From Mycobacterium sp. 3519A (GTDB taxonomy: Bacteria; Actinomycetota; Actinomycetes; Mycobacteriales; Mycobacteriaceae), in contig NZ_OESG01000012.1 of assembly GCF_900240945.1 (NCBI RefSeq), positions 868,001 to 932,000 on the forward strand: 64,000 bases of DNA, read 5' to 3'. A model generated the notes under the pieces. That model searched no databases. It was not told the DNA's origin and was given only the letters and a program-made list of their open reading frames with translations. Positions 34,325 through 43,909 of the stretch are shown piece by piece. Numbering within the stretch: position 1 is the stretch's first letter; each line of letters begins with the position of its first letter. Made by a program: the position numbers and the translations under genes.

Positions 34325-35536
34325 ATGTGGCGCCAACCCAAGGCTGTTTGGGCCGTTGCCTTCGCGTCCGTCGTGGCGTTCATGGGCATCGGTCTCGTCG
34401 ACCCCATCCTCAAACCGATCGCCGACAACCTCGACGCGTCGCCGTCGCAGGTGTCGCTGCTGTTCACCAGCTACATGGCGGTGATGGGCGTGGCCATGCT
34501 CATCACCGGTGTGGTGGCCAGTCGCATCGGCCCCAAACGCACCCTGCTGATCGGCCTGGTGATCATCATCGCCGGCGCGGGTTTGGCGGGACTGTCCGAC
34601 TCTGTGATGGAAATCGTTGGCTGGCGGGCACTTTGGGGTCTTGGCAACGCGCTGTTCATCGCGACCGCGCTGGCCACCATCGTGGGCTCCGCGCGCGGCT
34701 CCGTCGCCCAGGCGATCATCCTCTACGAGGCGGCACTGGGCCTCGGCATCGCGGTCGGGCCGTTGGTCGGTGGCGTGCTCGGCTCGATCTCCTGGCGCGG
34801 CCCCTTCTTCGGAGTGTCGGCGTTGATGGCGGTCGCATTTGTCGTCACGGCGTTCCTGTTGCCGTCAACGCCGCGCGCTGAACGCGCCACCACACTGGCC
34901 GACCCGTTCCGTGCGCTGCGTCACCGTGGCCTGCTGGGCGTCGCAATCACCGCACTGCTGTACAACTTCGGCTTCTTCACGTTGCTGGCGTTCACCCCGT
35001 TCCCGCTCGACATGGACGCGCACGAGATCGGGCTGATCTTCTTCGGCTGGGGTCTGGCGCTGGCGTTCACGTCGGTGGTCGTCGCGCCGCGGTTGCAGCG
35101 CCGCTTCGGCACCGTGCCGACGCTGATCGTCAACCTGCTGGCGATGACCGCGACGCTGGCGGCGATGGCCGTCGGCACCGACAACAAAGCCGTGTTGGCG
35201 ACGTGCGTGGTAGTCGCGGGTCTGTTCATCGGCATCAACAACACGCTGATCACCGAGACGGTCATGAAGGCAGCGCCGGTCGAACGCGGGGTGGCCTCTG
35301 CCGCTTACAGTTTCGTGCGGTTCGCCGGTGCCGCGCTGGCGCCCTGGCTGGCCGGCGTGCTCGGCGAGCAGATCAACGTGCACGTGCCGTACTGGGTCGG
35401 TGCTGCAGCGGTGCTGTTGGGCGCGGGCGTGCTGTTCGCCAGCCGACGGCATCTGGCCGGGATCGACGTCGAGGAGTCGGAACTCGACGAACTCACCGAG
35501 CAGGCGGAGGCCGTCACCGTCGGCAGCGACAGCTGA
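34325..35536 (+). CDS. MFS efflux transporter
   Basis: Membrane protein of 403 residues with 12 predicted helices. The loop after helix 2 (GVVASRIGPKRTLLIGL) is the MFS motif A (GxxxDRxGRR-like, degenerate) and the GxxxGPxxGG motif C (GLGIAVGPLVGGVLG) marks drug antiporters of the DHA1 type. ATG 34325 has AAAGGAG about 12 bases upstream. With the preceding MarR regulator it looks like a drug- or metabolite-export pair. Confidence 0.88.
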   Translation: MWRQPKAVWAVAFASVVAFMGIGLVDPILKPIADNLDASPSQVSLLFTSYMAVMGVAMLITGVVASRIGPKRTLLIGLVIIIAGAGLAGLSDSVMEIVGWRALWGLGNALFIATALATIVGSARGSVAQAIILYEAALGLGIAVGPLVGGVLGSISWRGPFFGVSALMAVAFVVTAFLLPSTPRAERATTLADPFRALRHRGLLGVAITALLYNFGFFTLLAFTPFPLDMDAHEIGLIFFGWGLALAFTSVVVAPRLQRRFGTVPTLIVNLLAMTATLAAMAVGTDNKAVLATCVVVAGLFIGINNTLITETVMKAAPVERGVASAAYSFVRFAGAALAPWLAGVLGEQINVHVPYWVGAAAVLLGAGVLFASRRHLAGIDVEESELDELTEQAEAVTVGSDS

Positions 35537-35537
35537 G

Positions 35538-36269
35538 TCAGACGACTGTCCCGACGAGATGGCCGACGACGTACGTCGCGGCGATCGCAACGGTCCCGAA
35601 CACCAACTGACGCAAGGACGCAAACCACAGCGGCTTCTTGGTGAATCGCGCGGCCACTCCGCCGGCGATCAGCAGCCCGACGCCGCCGAACAGCAGGCCG
35701 AGCCACAGGGACTGGAAGCCGAGGAAGTACGGGATCAGCGGCACGATGGCCCCGATCGCGAATGTGACGAAGCTGGACCCGGCCGCGACCCATGGGGATG
35801 GCTTTTCGTCCGGATGGACGCCCAACTCCTGCGACACATGCACGTTCAGCGCCCGGTTCTCGTCGCGGTGAATCTCCTCGGACGCCTTCTCCGCGGTCTC
35901 GGGACTCATGCCCATCTCGACGAGCATCCAGACCAACTCGGTTTCTTCCGCCTCGGGGTGCTTGCTCAGCGCGCGACGCTCCATCCGCACCTCGGCGTCC
36001 AGTTGCTCGTTGGCGGTGGTGACGGACGTGTATTCGCCCAACGCCATGGAGAACGCGCCGGCGACCAGTCCCGCGAAACCGCTGATGACCACCGTGTGCG
36101 CATCGGCCGCAGCGCCAACGCCCGCGATCAGCGCGGTGTTGCTGACAAGCCCGTCCATCGCGCCGAACGTCGCCGCCCGCAGCCACCCCCCTGACACGTC
36201 CGAGTGTCGATGGTGCGGGATGTGCGGCATACCGGTCGGCGATACCGGCGCCTCGTCTGACTCGGTCAT
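35538..36269 (-). CDS. VIT1/CCC1-family membrane transporter
   Basis: Protein of 243 residues. The N-terminal helix segment GGWLRAATFGAMDGLVSNTALIAGVGAA is the signature of VIT1/CCC1 (Fe2+/Mn2+) transporters; a charged metal-binding-domain-like stretch (residues ~75-150, rich in E and H) separates the first two helices from three C-terminal ones. ATG 36269 is assumed; earlier starts at 36287 and 36323 exist. It converges with the MFS gene and its stop lies one base from the MFS stop. Confidence 0.82.
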   Translation of the reverse strand: MTESDEAPVSPTGMPHIPHHRHSDVSGGWLRAATFGAMDGLVSNTALIAGVGAAADAHTVVISGFAGLVAGAFSMALGEYTSVTTANEQLDAEVRMERRALSKHPEAEETELVWMLVEMGMSPETAEKASEEIHRDENRALNVHVSQELGVHPDEKPSPWVAAGSSFVTFAIGAIVPLIPYFLGFQSLWLGLLFGGVGLLIAGGVAARFTKKPLWFASLRQLVFGTVAIAATYVVGHLVGTVV

Positions 36270-36364
36270 GCCCAAATTCAACGTCATCGATTTCTGCAGG
36301 TCCAGCAAGGCTAGGTTTGCCACATCACAGTTTCCGCGGGGGCCGAAAGGGCTACCGTCTGGAT

Positions 36365-38287
36365 ATGACCACCACTGCGGAGCATCTACGCAATACGCTG
36401 GACGGCCGTTGGCGCGATGTGAAGAACCGAATGCGCGAGGAACTGTCCAACGAGGTCTTCCGCCCGCACTACACCCCCAACACCGTCATCGCGCGCACCA
36501 AGGTGATGGAGCAGATGAAGATCATGGCGGCCCATGGCGCCGCCGAGGACGGATTCAAAAAGGAACACGGCGGCAACGGCGACGTCGCCGCGGCAGTTAC
36601 CCGGATCGAGATGTTGGCGATGTCCGATCTGTCGCTGATGGTCAAGGCGGGCGTGCAGTGGGGGCTGTTCGGCGGGGCGATCGAGAACCTCGGCACTGAA
36701 CGCCACCACGAGGCCTATGTGCCACGGATCATCAGCCTGGACCTGCTCGGCTGTTTCGCGATGACCGAGACGGGCCACGGCAGCGACGTACAGTCGTTGG
36801 AGACGACGGCGACGTACGACCCGTCGACGCAAGAGTTCATCATCGACTCCCCCACCAGGACCTCGCGCAAGGATTACATCGGCGGCGCCGCCGAGACAGC
36901 CACGGTCGCAGCGGTTTTCGCGCAGTTGATCACACCCGACGGCGAAGGTCACGGCGTGCACTGCTTTGTGGTGCCGATCCGCGACGAGGATGGCAACGAC
37001 CTGCCCGGGGTGACGACCGGCGACTGCCACTACAAGGGTGGCCTGCCGGGGGTGGACAACGGCCGCATCCAGTTCGACCATGTCCGCATCCCGCGCGAGA
37101 ACCTGTTGAACAAGTACGCCGACGTGGCGGAGGACGGCACGTACTCCTCGCCGATCGAGAACCCCAACCGCCGGTTCTTCACCATGCTCGGCACGCTGAT
37201 CCGCGGCCGGGTCACCGTCGGCGGCAGCGCCGGTGCGGCGGCCCGTGTGGCACTCGACATCGCGACGCGGTATGCGTTGCAGCGCAGGCAGTTCCAGGCG
37301 CCGGGCGATGACCGCGAGGTGCTGCTGATGGACTACCTGGTGCATCAGCGGCGGTTGTTGCCACTCATCGCGCGCTCGTATGCGTTGCAGTTCGCGCAGA
37401 ACGAGCTGGTCGCCAAGACGCACGAACTACAGAGCGCGGAGGATCCCGACCGCGAGGAGCAACGCGAACTGGAGTCGCGCGCGGCCGGCCTGAAGGCCGC
37501 CAACACGTGGCACGCCACCGCCGCCATCCAGGAGGCTCGCGAAGCATGCGGTGGCGCAGGCTATCTCGCCGAGAACCGGCTCATCGCGCTGAGGGCCGAC
37601 ACCGACGTGTTCACCACCTTCGAGGGCGACAACCACGTGCTGACCCAGTTGGTGGCCAAGGAACTGCTGACCGCCTACGCCGACGACATCAAGGGCATGA
37701 GCCCGGTCGAGTGGGTGCGCTTCGCAGCCAACTTCGCCGGTGAGCGGGTGTTGAAACGCACTGCGGCCGAGACGATCATGCAGCGCATCCTCGACACCCG
37801 GCAGGACAACGAGGAAGAGGGCAGCCTGTTCAACCGCGGCACCCAGGTCAAGATGTTCGAGGACCGCGAGGAGTACATGATCGCGACGGTGGCCCGTCGG
37901 CTACGCGGCAAGTCGAAGGAGATGAGCGCCTTCGACGCGTTCAACGCGGTGCAAGACCACGTGCTGCACGCGGCGTCGGCACACATCGACCGAATCATTC
38001 TCGAGGCGTTCGTCGCCGGCATCGATTCCTGCGAGGACGACGAGGCACGCAAGATCCTCGAGATGGTGTGCGACCTGTATGCGCTGTCGGTGATCGAGGA
38101 CGACAAGGCCTGGTTCATCGAGCATCAGTTCCTGTCGACCGAACGCGCGAAGGCCGTCACCCGCGGGATCAACGAGCGGTGCCGAACGTTGCGGCCTTAC
38201 GCGGAGGTCCTCGTCGACGGCTTCGGCATCCCCGAGCAGTTGCGCTACGCCGAGATGCTGCATCCGGAGAACATCGTCGACACGTAA
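36365..38287 (+). CDS. Acyl-CoA oxidase/dehydrogenase
   Basis: Protein of 640 residues with the acyl-CoA oxidase layout: N-terminal helical part, CFAMTETGHGSDVQ flavin-binding strand, GLPGVDNGRIQFDHVRIPRENLLN middle domain, CGGAGYLAENRL C-terminal helix bundle, then an extra ~200-residue C-terminal domain as in peroxisomal-type ACOX. The FTTFEGDN segment holds the catalytic glutamate region. It should introduce the 2,3 double bond in acyl-CoA during beta-oxidation. ATG 36365 matches the family start. Confidence 0.88.
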   Translation: MTTTAEHLRNTLDGRWRDVKNRMREELSNEVFRPHYTPNTVIARTKVMEQMKIMAAHGAAEDGFKKEHGGNGDVAAAVTRIEMLAMSDLSLMVKAGVQWGLFGGAIENLGTERHHEAYVPRIISLDLLGCFAMTETGHGSDVQSLETTATYDPSTQEFIIDSPTRTSRKDYIGGAAETATVAAVFAQLITPDGEGHGVHCFVVPIRDEDGNDLPGVTTGDCHYKGGLPGVDNGRIQFDHVRIPRENLLNKYADVAEDGTYSSPIENPNRRFFTMLGTLIRGRVTVGGSAGAAARVALDIATRYALQRRQFQAPGDDREVLLMDYLVHQRRLLPLIARSYALQFAQNELVAKTHELQSAEDPDREEQRELESRAAGLKAANTWHATAAIQEAREACGGAGYLAENRLIALRADTDVFTTFEGDNHVLTQLVAKELLTAYADDIKGMSPVEWVRFAANFAGERVLKRTAAETIMQRILDTRQDNEEEGSLFNRGTQVKMFEDREEYMIATVARRLRGKSKEMSAFDAFNAVQDHVLHAASAHIDRIILEAFVAGIDSCEDDEARKILEMVCDLYALSVIEDDKAWFIEHQFLSTERAKAVTRGINERCRTLRPYAEVLVDGFGIPEQLRYAEMLHPENIVDT

Positions 38288-38296
38288 GCCTGTCGG

Positions 38297-38773
38297 CTAT
38301 TGGGCGGGGATCGGGTCGAGCGCCTTGAGCTTGCCGTCTTCGATCTTGAAGCGGACCGTGGCCGCGCCCGACGGGCAGCACGCCGGATCCTGGCCCTGCC
38401 GCCATTTGTATTGCACCGCCGCGGTGTCGCCGCCCGCGGCGCTGATCGTGACGTAGGGCCGTGGCTCGGGAGTCGCGGTGCCAATTGGTGTCTTGCGGTC
38501 GAAGAACAACACCTGGCCCGGACTGTCGGACGCATCGCCCGACGTGACGACGACCCAGTGCAGGCTGCAGTCGTCGGTATGCCCTCTGACGACTTCAAGC
38601 CACGACGCCGCGGGCAGTTTGGCGATCTCGGCTGTCACCGTGTCGTCGTCAGGCCCCTCGGCCGGTGTGCATGCTGCCGGGGTGGTGGGTGACGATGCCT
38701 GCTGCTTGTCAGCCCCGCAACCGGCGATGAGCAGGCAAGCGAAGACAACGGCGATCAGCCGGAAGGGGCGCAT
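38297..38773 (-). CDS. lppP: LppP/LprE-family lipoprotein
   Basis: Protein of 158 residues with a lipoprotein signal (RLIAVVFACLLIAGC, acylated Cys in the lipobox LIAGC) and a beta-rich LppP/LprE domain (SWLEVVRGHTDDCSLHWVVV, QVLFFDRKTPIGTATPEP). It is membrane-anchored on the outer face. ATG 38773 is the start in register with the signal peptide. H37Rv counterpart by position is Rv2330c. It converges with the acyl-CoA oxidase gene. Confidence 0.85.
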   Translation of the reverse strand: MRPFRLIAVVFACLLIAGCGADKQQASSPTTPAACTPAEGPDDDTVTAEIAKLPAASWLEVVRGHTDDCSLHWVVVTSGDASDSPGQVLFFDRKTPIGTATPEPRPYVTISAAGGDTAAVQYKWRQGQDPACCPSGAATVRFKIEDGKLKALDPIPAQ

Positions 38774-38838
38774 GGCCACAACCATACGTGGAGCCATGCG
38801 ACCCTCGACGCCCGGCCCAAAATGCTTGCGCGCAGCGG

Positions 38839-39228
38839 TTATCCAGCGGCGAGCTGCTTCTTGCCGTAGACCCGCTCCAAAAGCGCGGTATCGCCGTGTA
38901 CCTCCATCCGGACGGTCTTGCCGTCACGGATTGTCATCACGTCGGCGTCCTCGCCGGATTGGCCGTCAACACTCACGTCAGTGATGGCGACGACAATGTC
39001 GTCTTCGGCGACAAGCTTCCTGACCGTCACGGTCGGGGCCTTGGCGGCCAGACGCTGCATGTGCTCCATCACTTCGGCTTTGCCGTGAAATGTGCCACTG
39101 ACCGCGCTCTCGCCTGGCTGCACCCACTCGATGTCGTCGTCGAACAGGTCCATCAGCGTCTGCATATCACCGGCGGCGAAGGCGTCGTATCCCCGTTGGA
39201 CGAGTTCTTTGTTTTCTTGCGCTGACAT
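38839..39228 (-). CDS. SnoaL/NTF2-like protein
   Basis: Protein of 129 residues with the cone-shaped NTF2/SnoaL fold pattern: LVQRGYDAFAAGDMQTLMDLFDDDIEWVQPGES, GTFHGKAEVMEHMQRL and the C-terminal beta strands. Members bind small hydrophobic molecules or act as isomerases/cyclases; no catalytic assignment is possible. The ATG 39228 has GGGGGAT upstream. The ~290 bp upstream to the next gene hold nothing recognised. Confidence 0.85.
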   Translation of the reverse strand: MSAQENKELVQRGYDAFAAGDMQTLMDLFDDDIEWVQPGESAVSGTFHGKAEVMEHMQRLAAKAPTVTVRKLVAEDDIVVAITDVSVDGQSGEDADVMTIRDGKTVRMEVHGDTALLERVYGKKQLAAG

Positions 39229-39517
39229 TTAGATCCCCCTTCGTGCATCCGGCAGTGGCCACTGTGGTCGCCACCAACCTGGATTATTGTCCCGCGGCGA
39301 TCGGTGGCGAAAGCGTTCAGCGACAAACAGATTGACGCCGTTGACGACGCAACCACATCGCGCCGCGGTCGCGTTTGCTGCGCTCTGGAGTGATGTTGCC
39401 CGGCGGATAGAAAACCCTTCCCCGACGGAAAAAGATTCTGGCTCTACCGGGATTACGTCGACCGCCATGCGATCGCGACCGTTGACGACTACCACCGCCC
39501 AACCCTCAGGAGCAGAA

Positions 39518-39816
39518 ATGACAACCAATGCCGCGGGCTCGACCCGCTTGCGACGCCTCGTACCTTCAGTCCTCATCGCGACGGCCGCGTTCGGGGCCAT
39601 CGCCGGTGCGTCGATCGAGGCGGCAGGGGCATCGCCTCGGCGAGGCCAAACCAATGTGAAGACAACGTGTGCCATCCACCGCATCCGCCCAATGAATCCA
39701 CTCACCCCGCGGGGTCGAATCCGAATCTGCCGCTGGGACCCGCCACGCCGCCGGCCCCCACGCAAAGCTGCTTCATCTACTACAAGGACCGCTGCGTGAA
39801 CAACTACGAATTCTGA
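39518..39816 (+). pseudogene. Small secreted peptide gene, apparently frameshifted
   Basis: ATG 39518 with AGGAG upstream starts a signal peptide (LVPSVLIATAAFGAIAGASIEAAG). In that frame the sequence then degenerates into Arg/Pro-rich nonsense. One base shift at the GGGG run 39626-39629 instead gives ...GIASA followed by RPNQCEDNVCHPPHPPNES... ending SCFIYYKDRCVNNYEF and a stop at 39816: an AxA signal-peptidase site and a mature peptide with four cysteines. A one-base deletion, or a sequencing error in the G run, is the simplest explanation. No family was recognised. Confidence 0.6.
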
Positions 39817-39820
39817 TCGG

Positions 39821-39896
<76 letters not shown>

Positions 39897-40038
39897 CTGC
39901 ATGCTTGGTGCGGACTGCGCCGCGAACCAAGACTGTAGCGTACCTGCCGGTCGCGTCGCCAATGCGATCCCGCCCCGGCCATCCTCAGCCAAGTGAGGCA
40001 GGATGGAGGCCGATGCACCGTCGACTGGGAGGGGCCCT

Positions 40039-40290
40039 GTGATCCGGTATCTCGTCGTATTGGCTGTCGGCTACGTACTGGGTTCAAAGGCGGGCCGACG
40101 CCGTTATGAACAGATCGCCGGAACTTACAAAGCCGTGACCGAGAGCCCGGCCGCCAAGGCCGTGATCGACGCGGGGCGGCGCAAGATCGCCGACCGGGTC
40201 TCCCCCGATCCGGCGATGGTCAAGTTGACGCCGATCGACACTCGGACTGACGTGTTGCAGCCCGAGGCGACGGCCAAGAAGAACGGCTAA
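40039..40290 (+). CDS. Small membrane-associated protein, Rv2342-like
   Basis: Protein of 83 residues. One N-terminal hydrophobic segment (IRYLVVLAVGYVLGSKAG) is followed by a basic RRRYEQI and an amphipathic tail. GTG 40039 has GGGAGG upstream; the frame extends to 40003 without a site. Position next to dnaG corresponds to Rv2342 of H37Rv. Function unknown. Confidence 0.7.
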   Translation: MIRYLVVLAVGYVLGSKAGRRRYEQIAGTYKAVTESPAAKAVIDAGRRKIADRVSPDPAMVKLTPIDTRTDVLQPEATAKKNG

Positions 40291-40593
40291 TCAGCCGATC
40301 GGTTGGGTCCAGCTCTGCGACGGCAGCAGCGGTCCCGTGCTGAACCCGACGCCACCACCAGGGTTGCTACCCGCGTTGGGGCCGAAGATGCCCCAGTCCG
40401 GCGTACCGGCGAAGACCGGCTGACCGTTGGAGTACGACAGGCACTTGCCGTCCTCTTTGTTGCCGAACCACGCCAGGCACGCCGGTGACGCGGTGACCTG
40501 CGCGTGATCGGAGCTCACCGTCGCGGCATAGAGCGGAACGGCCACCGCAGCGGCCACAAAAGCGCCCGCGACCAGCCGATTAAGGTTTGACAC
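40291..40593 (-). CDS. Small secreted protein
   Basis: Protein of 100 residues with signal peptide (LNRLVAGAFVAAAVAVPLYAATVSS) and a mature domain with two cysteines (SPACLAWFGNKEDGKCLS) and a glycine/proline/serine tail. GTG 40593 has GGAAGG upstream; the longer frame overlaps dnaG and is rejected. It converges base-to-base with the preceding gene. No function assigned. Confidence 0.75.
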   Translation of the reverse strand: MSNLNRLVAGAFVAAAVAVPLYAATVSSDHAQVTASPACLAWFGNKEDGKCLSYSNGQPVFAGTPDWGIFGPNAGSNPGGGVGFSTGPLLPSQSWTQPIG

Positions 40594-40651
40594 AAGCCTT
40601 CCTCTCCATACGGGCCCCGACAGCCCATCCACCATAACCTGCTTAGCGCAT

Positions 40652-42577
40652 TTACGCAGTAAGGTCGTCGCCGCTGGCCTGCTCGAGCAGGCTGCGCCGA
40701 TAGGCCTCCATCGCGACCAGATCACCGAACAATGCGTGGTACTCGTCGCCCTGCTCCACCGGCGACATCCGCTGCAATTTCGACTTGACCTCGGCGATCT
40801 GGCGCCCGACCCATACTTCCTGCAGCCGGGCCAGCACTCCGCCGATGTAGCGCGGCAGTTTCTCGTCGTCGTCGACGTTGATGGCCTCGACACCCAGTTC
40901 GTTGACCAGGCTGGCGGCCGCGGGCGTCGCCGTCTGCGCGCGCACTGCTTCGATCCACTGCGCGCCCGCCAGGCCCGCCGACGCGCCGCCTGCCGTGTCG
41001 ATGGCCGCGCGCACCGCCGCATATCCCGGGTGCGTGAAACTCTCGACCGTCAACGAGTCGAACACCGGTCCCGCCACCGCCGGATACTGCAGCGCGGATT
41101 TGAGCGCCTCACGCTGCGGCCACAGCGTGGGATCCGCCGGATCCGGCCGCAACGTGGCGACGTTCTGACCGCGGGGCTCACGCGGCTGCGTCGTCTCGGC
41201 GCGGCGCCTGCCCTTCTCCGGCATGCCGCGCTTCTGTGCTTCTTCGCGGACCCTGCTGATCACTTGGGCTTCGTTGGCCCAGCCGACCCATCCGGCCAAC
41301 CGTCGCGCGTACTCGTCGCGCAGCATGCTGTCCTTGATCCGCGCCACCATCGGCACGCATTGCCGCAGGGCGTTGACCCGGCCCTCGGCGCTGTCCAGGT
41401 CGTGTTCGGCCAGCGCGGTGCGAACGGCGAACTCGAACAACGGCGTCCGCCGCGCCACCAGATCGCGCAGCGCGCTGTCGCCGAAATGAAGCCGGATGTC
41501 ACACGGATCCATCCCGGCCAAATCCTCCTCGGAGGCCACCGCGACGAACGACTGCCCGGCCAGATTCTGTTCGCCTTCGAAGGCCTTCACCGCCGCCGCG
41601 CGTCCGGCCGCATCGCCGTCGAACACGTAGATCAGTTCACCGCGAAAGAAGTTGTCGTCCATCATGAGTCGGCGCAGCATCGACAGGTGCTCGTCGCCGA
41701 AGGCGGTGCCGCACGAGGCCACCGCGGTGGTGACCCCGGCGAGGTGCATCGCCATCACATCGGTGTAGCCCTCCACCACCACCGCCTGATGACCCTTGGC
41801 GATGTCGCGCTTGGCCAGGTCGAGTCCGAACAACACCGACGACTTCTTGTACAGCACCGTCTCCGGGGTGTTGATGTACTTGGCTTCCATCGTGTCGTCG
41901 TCGAAGATGCGCCGCGCACCAAAGCCGATCACCTCGCTGCTGCTCGCCCTGATCGGCCAGAGCAGGCGCCGGTGGAAACGGTCCATCGGCCCGCGCCTGC
42001 CCTCCCGCGACAGGCCGGCGGCCTCGAGCTCCTTGAACTCAAATCCCTTGCGCAGCAGATGTTTCGTCAGCGAATCCCACCCCGACGGGGCGAAGCCGCA
42101 ACCGAACTGGGTCGCGGCCTGCATGTCGAAGTTGCGGTCGAGCAGATACTGCCGCGCGGGTGCGGCCTCGTCGGACTGCAGCGCCTCGGCGTAAAACTCC
42201 TGCGCGGCGGCGTTGGCGGCGAGCAGTCTGCTGCGGCTGCCGCGGTCGCGCTGCACCTTCGTCGCCGACGCACCGGTGTAGGTGACCGTGTAGCCGACCC
42301 GGTCGGCGAGCAGTTCGACGGCCTCGACGAAGCTGACGTGTTCGATCTTCTGGACGAACGCGTAGACGTCGCCACCCTCGCCGCAGCCGAAGCAGTGGAA
42401 GTGCCCGTGGTTGGGCCGCACGTGAAACGACGGCGACTTCTCGTCGTGGAACGGGCACAGCCCCTTCAGCGAATCGGCGCCCGCCCGCCGCAGCTGCACG
42501 TAGTCGCCGACCACGTCTTCGATCCGGATGCGTTCACGAATGGCCGCGATATCGCGATCAGGGATGCGGCCGGCCAC
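40652..42577 (-). CDS. dnaG: DNA primase DnaG
   Basis: Protein of 641 residues. The N-terminal zinc-binding domain shows CPFHDEKSPSFHVRPNHG and CFGCGEGGD (ligands C, H, C, C); the TOPRIM catalytic core has VVVEGYTDVMAMH and VFDGDAAGRAA; the C-terminal helical domain (~residue 480 on) would bind the DnaB helicase. It makes RNA primers for replication. It lies downstream of dgt in the same direction, as in H37Rv (Rv2343c-Rv2344c). Confidence 0.97.
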   Translation of the reverse strand: MAGRIPDRDIAAIRERIRIEDVVGDYVQLRRAGADSLKGLCPFHDEKSPSFHVRPNHGHFHCFGCGEGGDVYAFVQKIEHVSFVEAVELLADRVGYTVTYTGASATKVQRDRGSRSRLLAANAAAQEFYAEALQSDEAAPARQYLLDRNFDMQAATQFGCGFAPSGWDSLTKHLLRKGFEFKELEAAGLSREGRRGPMDRFHRRLLWPIRASSSEVIGFGARRIFDDDTMEAKYINTPETVLYKKSSVLFGLDLAKRDIAKGHQAVVVEGYTDVMAMHLAGVTTAVASCGTAFGDEHLSMLRRLMMDDNFFRGELIYVFDGDAAGRAAAVKAFEGEQNLAGQSFVAVASEEDLAGMDPCDIRLHFGDSALRDLVARRTPLFEFAVRTALAEHDLDSAEGRVNALRQCVPMVARIKDSMLRDEYARRLAGWVGWANEAQVISRVREEAQKRGMPEKGRRRAETTQPREPRGQNVATLRPDPADPTLWPQREALKSALQYPAVAGPVFDSLTVESFTHPGYAAVRAAIDTAGGASAGLAGAQWIEAVRAQTATPAAASLVNELGVEAINVDDDEKLPRYIGGVLARLQEVWVGRQIAEVKSKLQRMSPVEQGDEYHALFGDLVAMEAYRRSLLEQASGDDLTA

Positions 42578-42618
42578 TGCGTCAGTCTAGAGCGCCGGAC
42601 GTCCGGCGCGATCACAGC

Positions 42619-43869
42619 TCAGCCCGATTCGAGGCGCTCCAATCGGCCTTCCGTCAACGACGCGATCTGGTCGATGACCACCCGCAACCGCGCACCGTCG
42701 TCAGCGGCGTCGTTGAAGGCCGGCACAAAGACCGGGTCGAGCGTGGCCGGTGCGCCCGCGAGCACCCACTGTGCGACGCGGTGGATCCGGTCCCGCTGCC
42801 TGGCCTGCAGTTCGAGGTGCCGCGGGTCGGACATGATGAATTGCAGCGCCAGGATCTTGAGCACCGTGACCTCGGCGCGCACCAGGTCGGGCACCCGCAA
42901 CTCGGCCTGGTAACGCACCAACGGACCGGGCCCGTAATCCTGCCGGGTGGCGGCGATGGCCGCGGACGCGAACCGGCCCACCAGCTCGCTGGTCAACCGT
43001 TTGAGCGCGACCGACGCGGCGAGCGTGCCGTCGTATTTCCCGACGGCGGCGACGATCGGCAGGGCCGACAGCCGCTCGGCGGCGGCCACCAGGTCGTCGG
43101 CCAGCAGCCCCGCCCCCATCCCGTGCGACTCGCCGAGACGTCCCAGCACCGCGGCCGCGTCGTCATCGGCCAGCACCCGCATGTCGATGCGGCCCGAGAC
43201 GACGCCGTCCTCCACGTCGTGCACCGAGTAGGCCACGTCGTCGGCCCAATCCATCACCTGCGCCTCCAGGCACGGCCTGCCCTCGGGAGCCCCGGACCGC
43301 ACCCAGTCGGCCGCCGCGCCGTCGTCGCTGTAGAAGCCGAACTTGCCGTTCGCGGTACCGCGACGCCACGGGTACTTGGTCACCGCGTCCAGCCCCGCCC
43401 TCGTCAGGTTCAGCCCGGCACTGTGCTGTTGGGAGTCAAGCACTTTCGGTTCCAGGCGGGTGAGGATGCGGAAGTTCTGCGCGTTGCCCTCGAAGCCACC
43501 GTGCTCGGCGGCGACTTCATTGAGCGCACGTTCGCCGTTGTGGCCGTACGGCGGATGGCCGATGTCGTGGGCTAGTCCCGCCATGTCGACGAGGTCCGGG
43601 TCGCAGCCCAACCCGATGGCCATGCCGCGCCCGATCTGGGCCACCTCCAGGGAGTGGGTCAACCGGGTGCGCGGCGTCTCGCCCTGCCGCGGCCCGACGA
43701 CCTGTGTCTTGTCGGCCAGTCGGCGCAGGGCCGCACTGTGCAGGACGCGGGCCCGGTCACGCGCGAAGTCGGTGCGGTGCTCGGTGTCTGTGCCAGGAAG
43801 CGCGGCACCTTTCGGCGGTTCGACCACCACCCGCGCGCGGTCGAACTCGTTGTAGGGATCTCCAATCAC
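42619..43869 (-). CDS. dgt: Deoxyguanosinetriphosphate triphosphohydrolase-like (Dgt)
   Basis: Protein of 416 residues with HD motifs: [16 protein letters not shown] and [17 protein letters not shown], then a third histidine helix [16 protein letters not shown]. It hydrolyses dNTPs to nucleosides and tripolyphosphate. GTG 43869 is used since the protein family begins near [10 protein letters not shown]; upstream codons have no support. It precedes dnaG by about 40 bp. Confidence 0.93.
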   Translation of the reverse strand: MIGDPYNEFDRARVVVEPPKGAALPGTDTEHRTDFARDRARVLHSAALRRLADKTQVVGPRQGETPRTRLTHSLEVAQIGRGMAIGLGCDPDLVDMAGLAHDIGHPPYGHNGERALNEVAAEHGGFEGNAQNFRILTRLEPKVLDSQQHSAGLNLTRAGLDAVTKYPWRRGTANGKFGFYSDDGAAADWVRSGAPEGRPCLEAQVMDWADDVAYSVHDVEDGVVSGRIDMRVLADDDAAAVLGRLGESHGMGAGLLADDLVAAAERLSALPIVAAVGKYDGTLAASVALKRLTSELVGRFASAAIAATRQDYGPGPLVRYQAELRVPDLVRAEVTVLKILALQFIMSDPRHLELQARQRDRIHRVAQWVLAGAPATLDPVFVPAFNDAADDGARLRVVIDQIASLTEGRLERLESG

Positions 43870-43909
43870 AGCCACCGACGGACAGTCTGCCAGTACTACA
43901 TTGACGACC

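Noticed and set aside
39229..39517. Minus-strand frame upstream of the NTF2-like gene
   Set aside because: Arg-rich, no start signal, and overlaps the frameshifted secreted-peptide gene on the other strand.
40736..42913. 725-codon open frame antisense to dnaG
   Set aside because: Typical high-G+C shadow frame; Arg/His/Gln-rich and opposite a clear dnaG.
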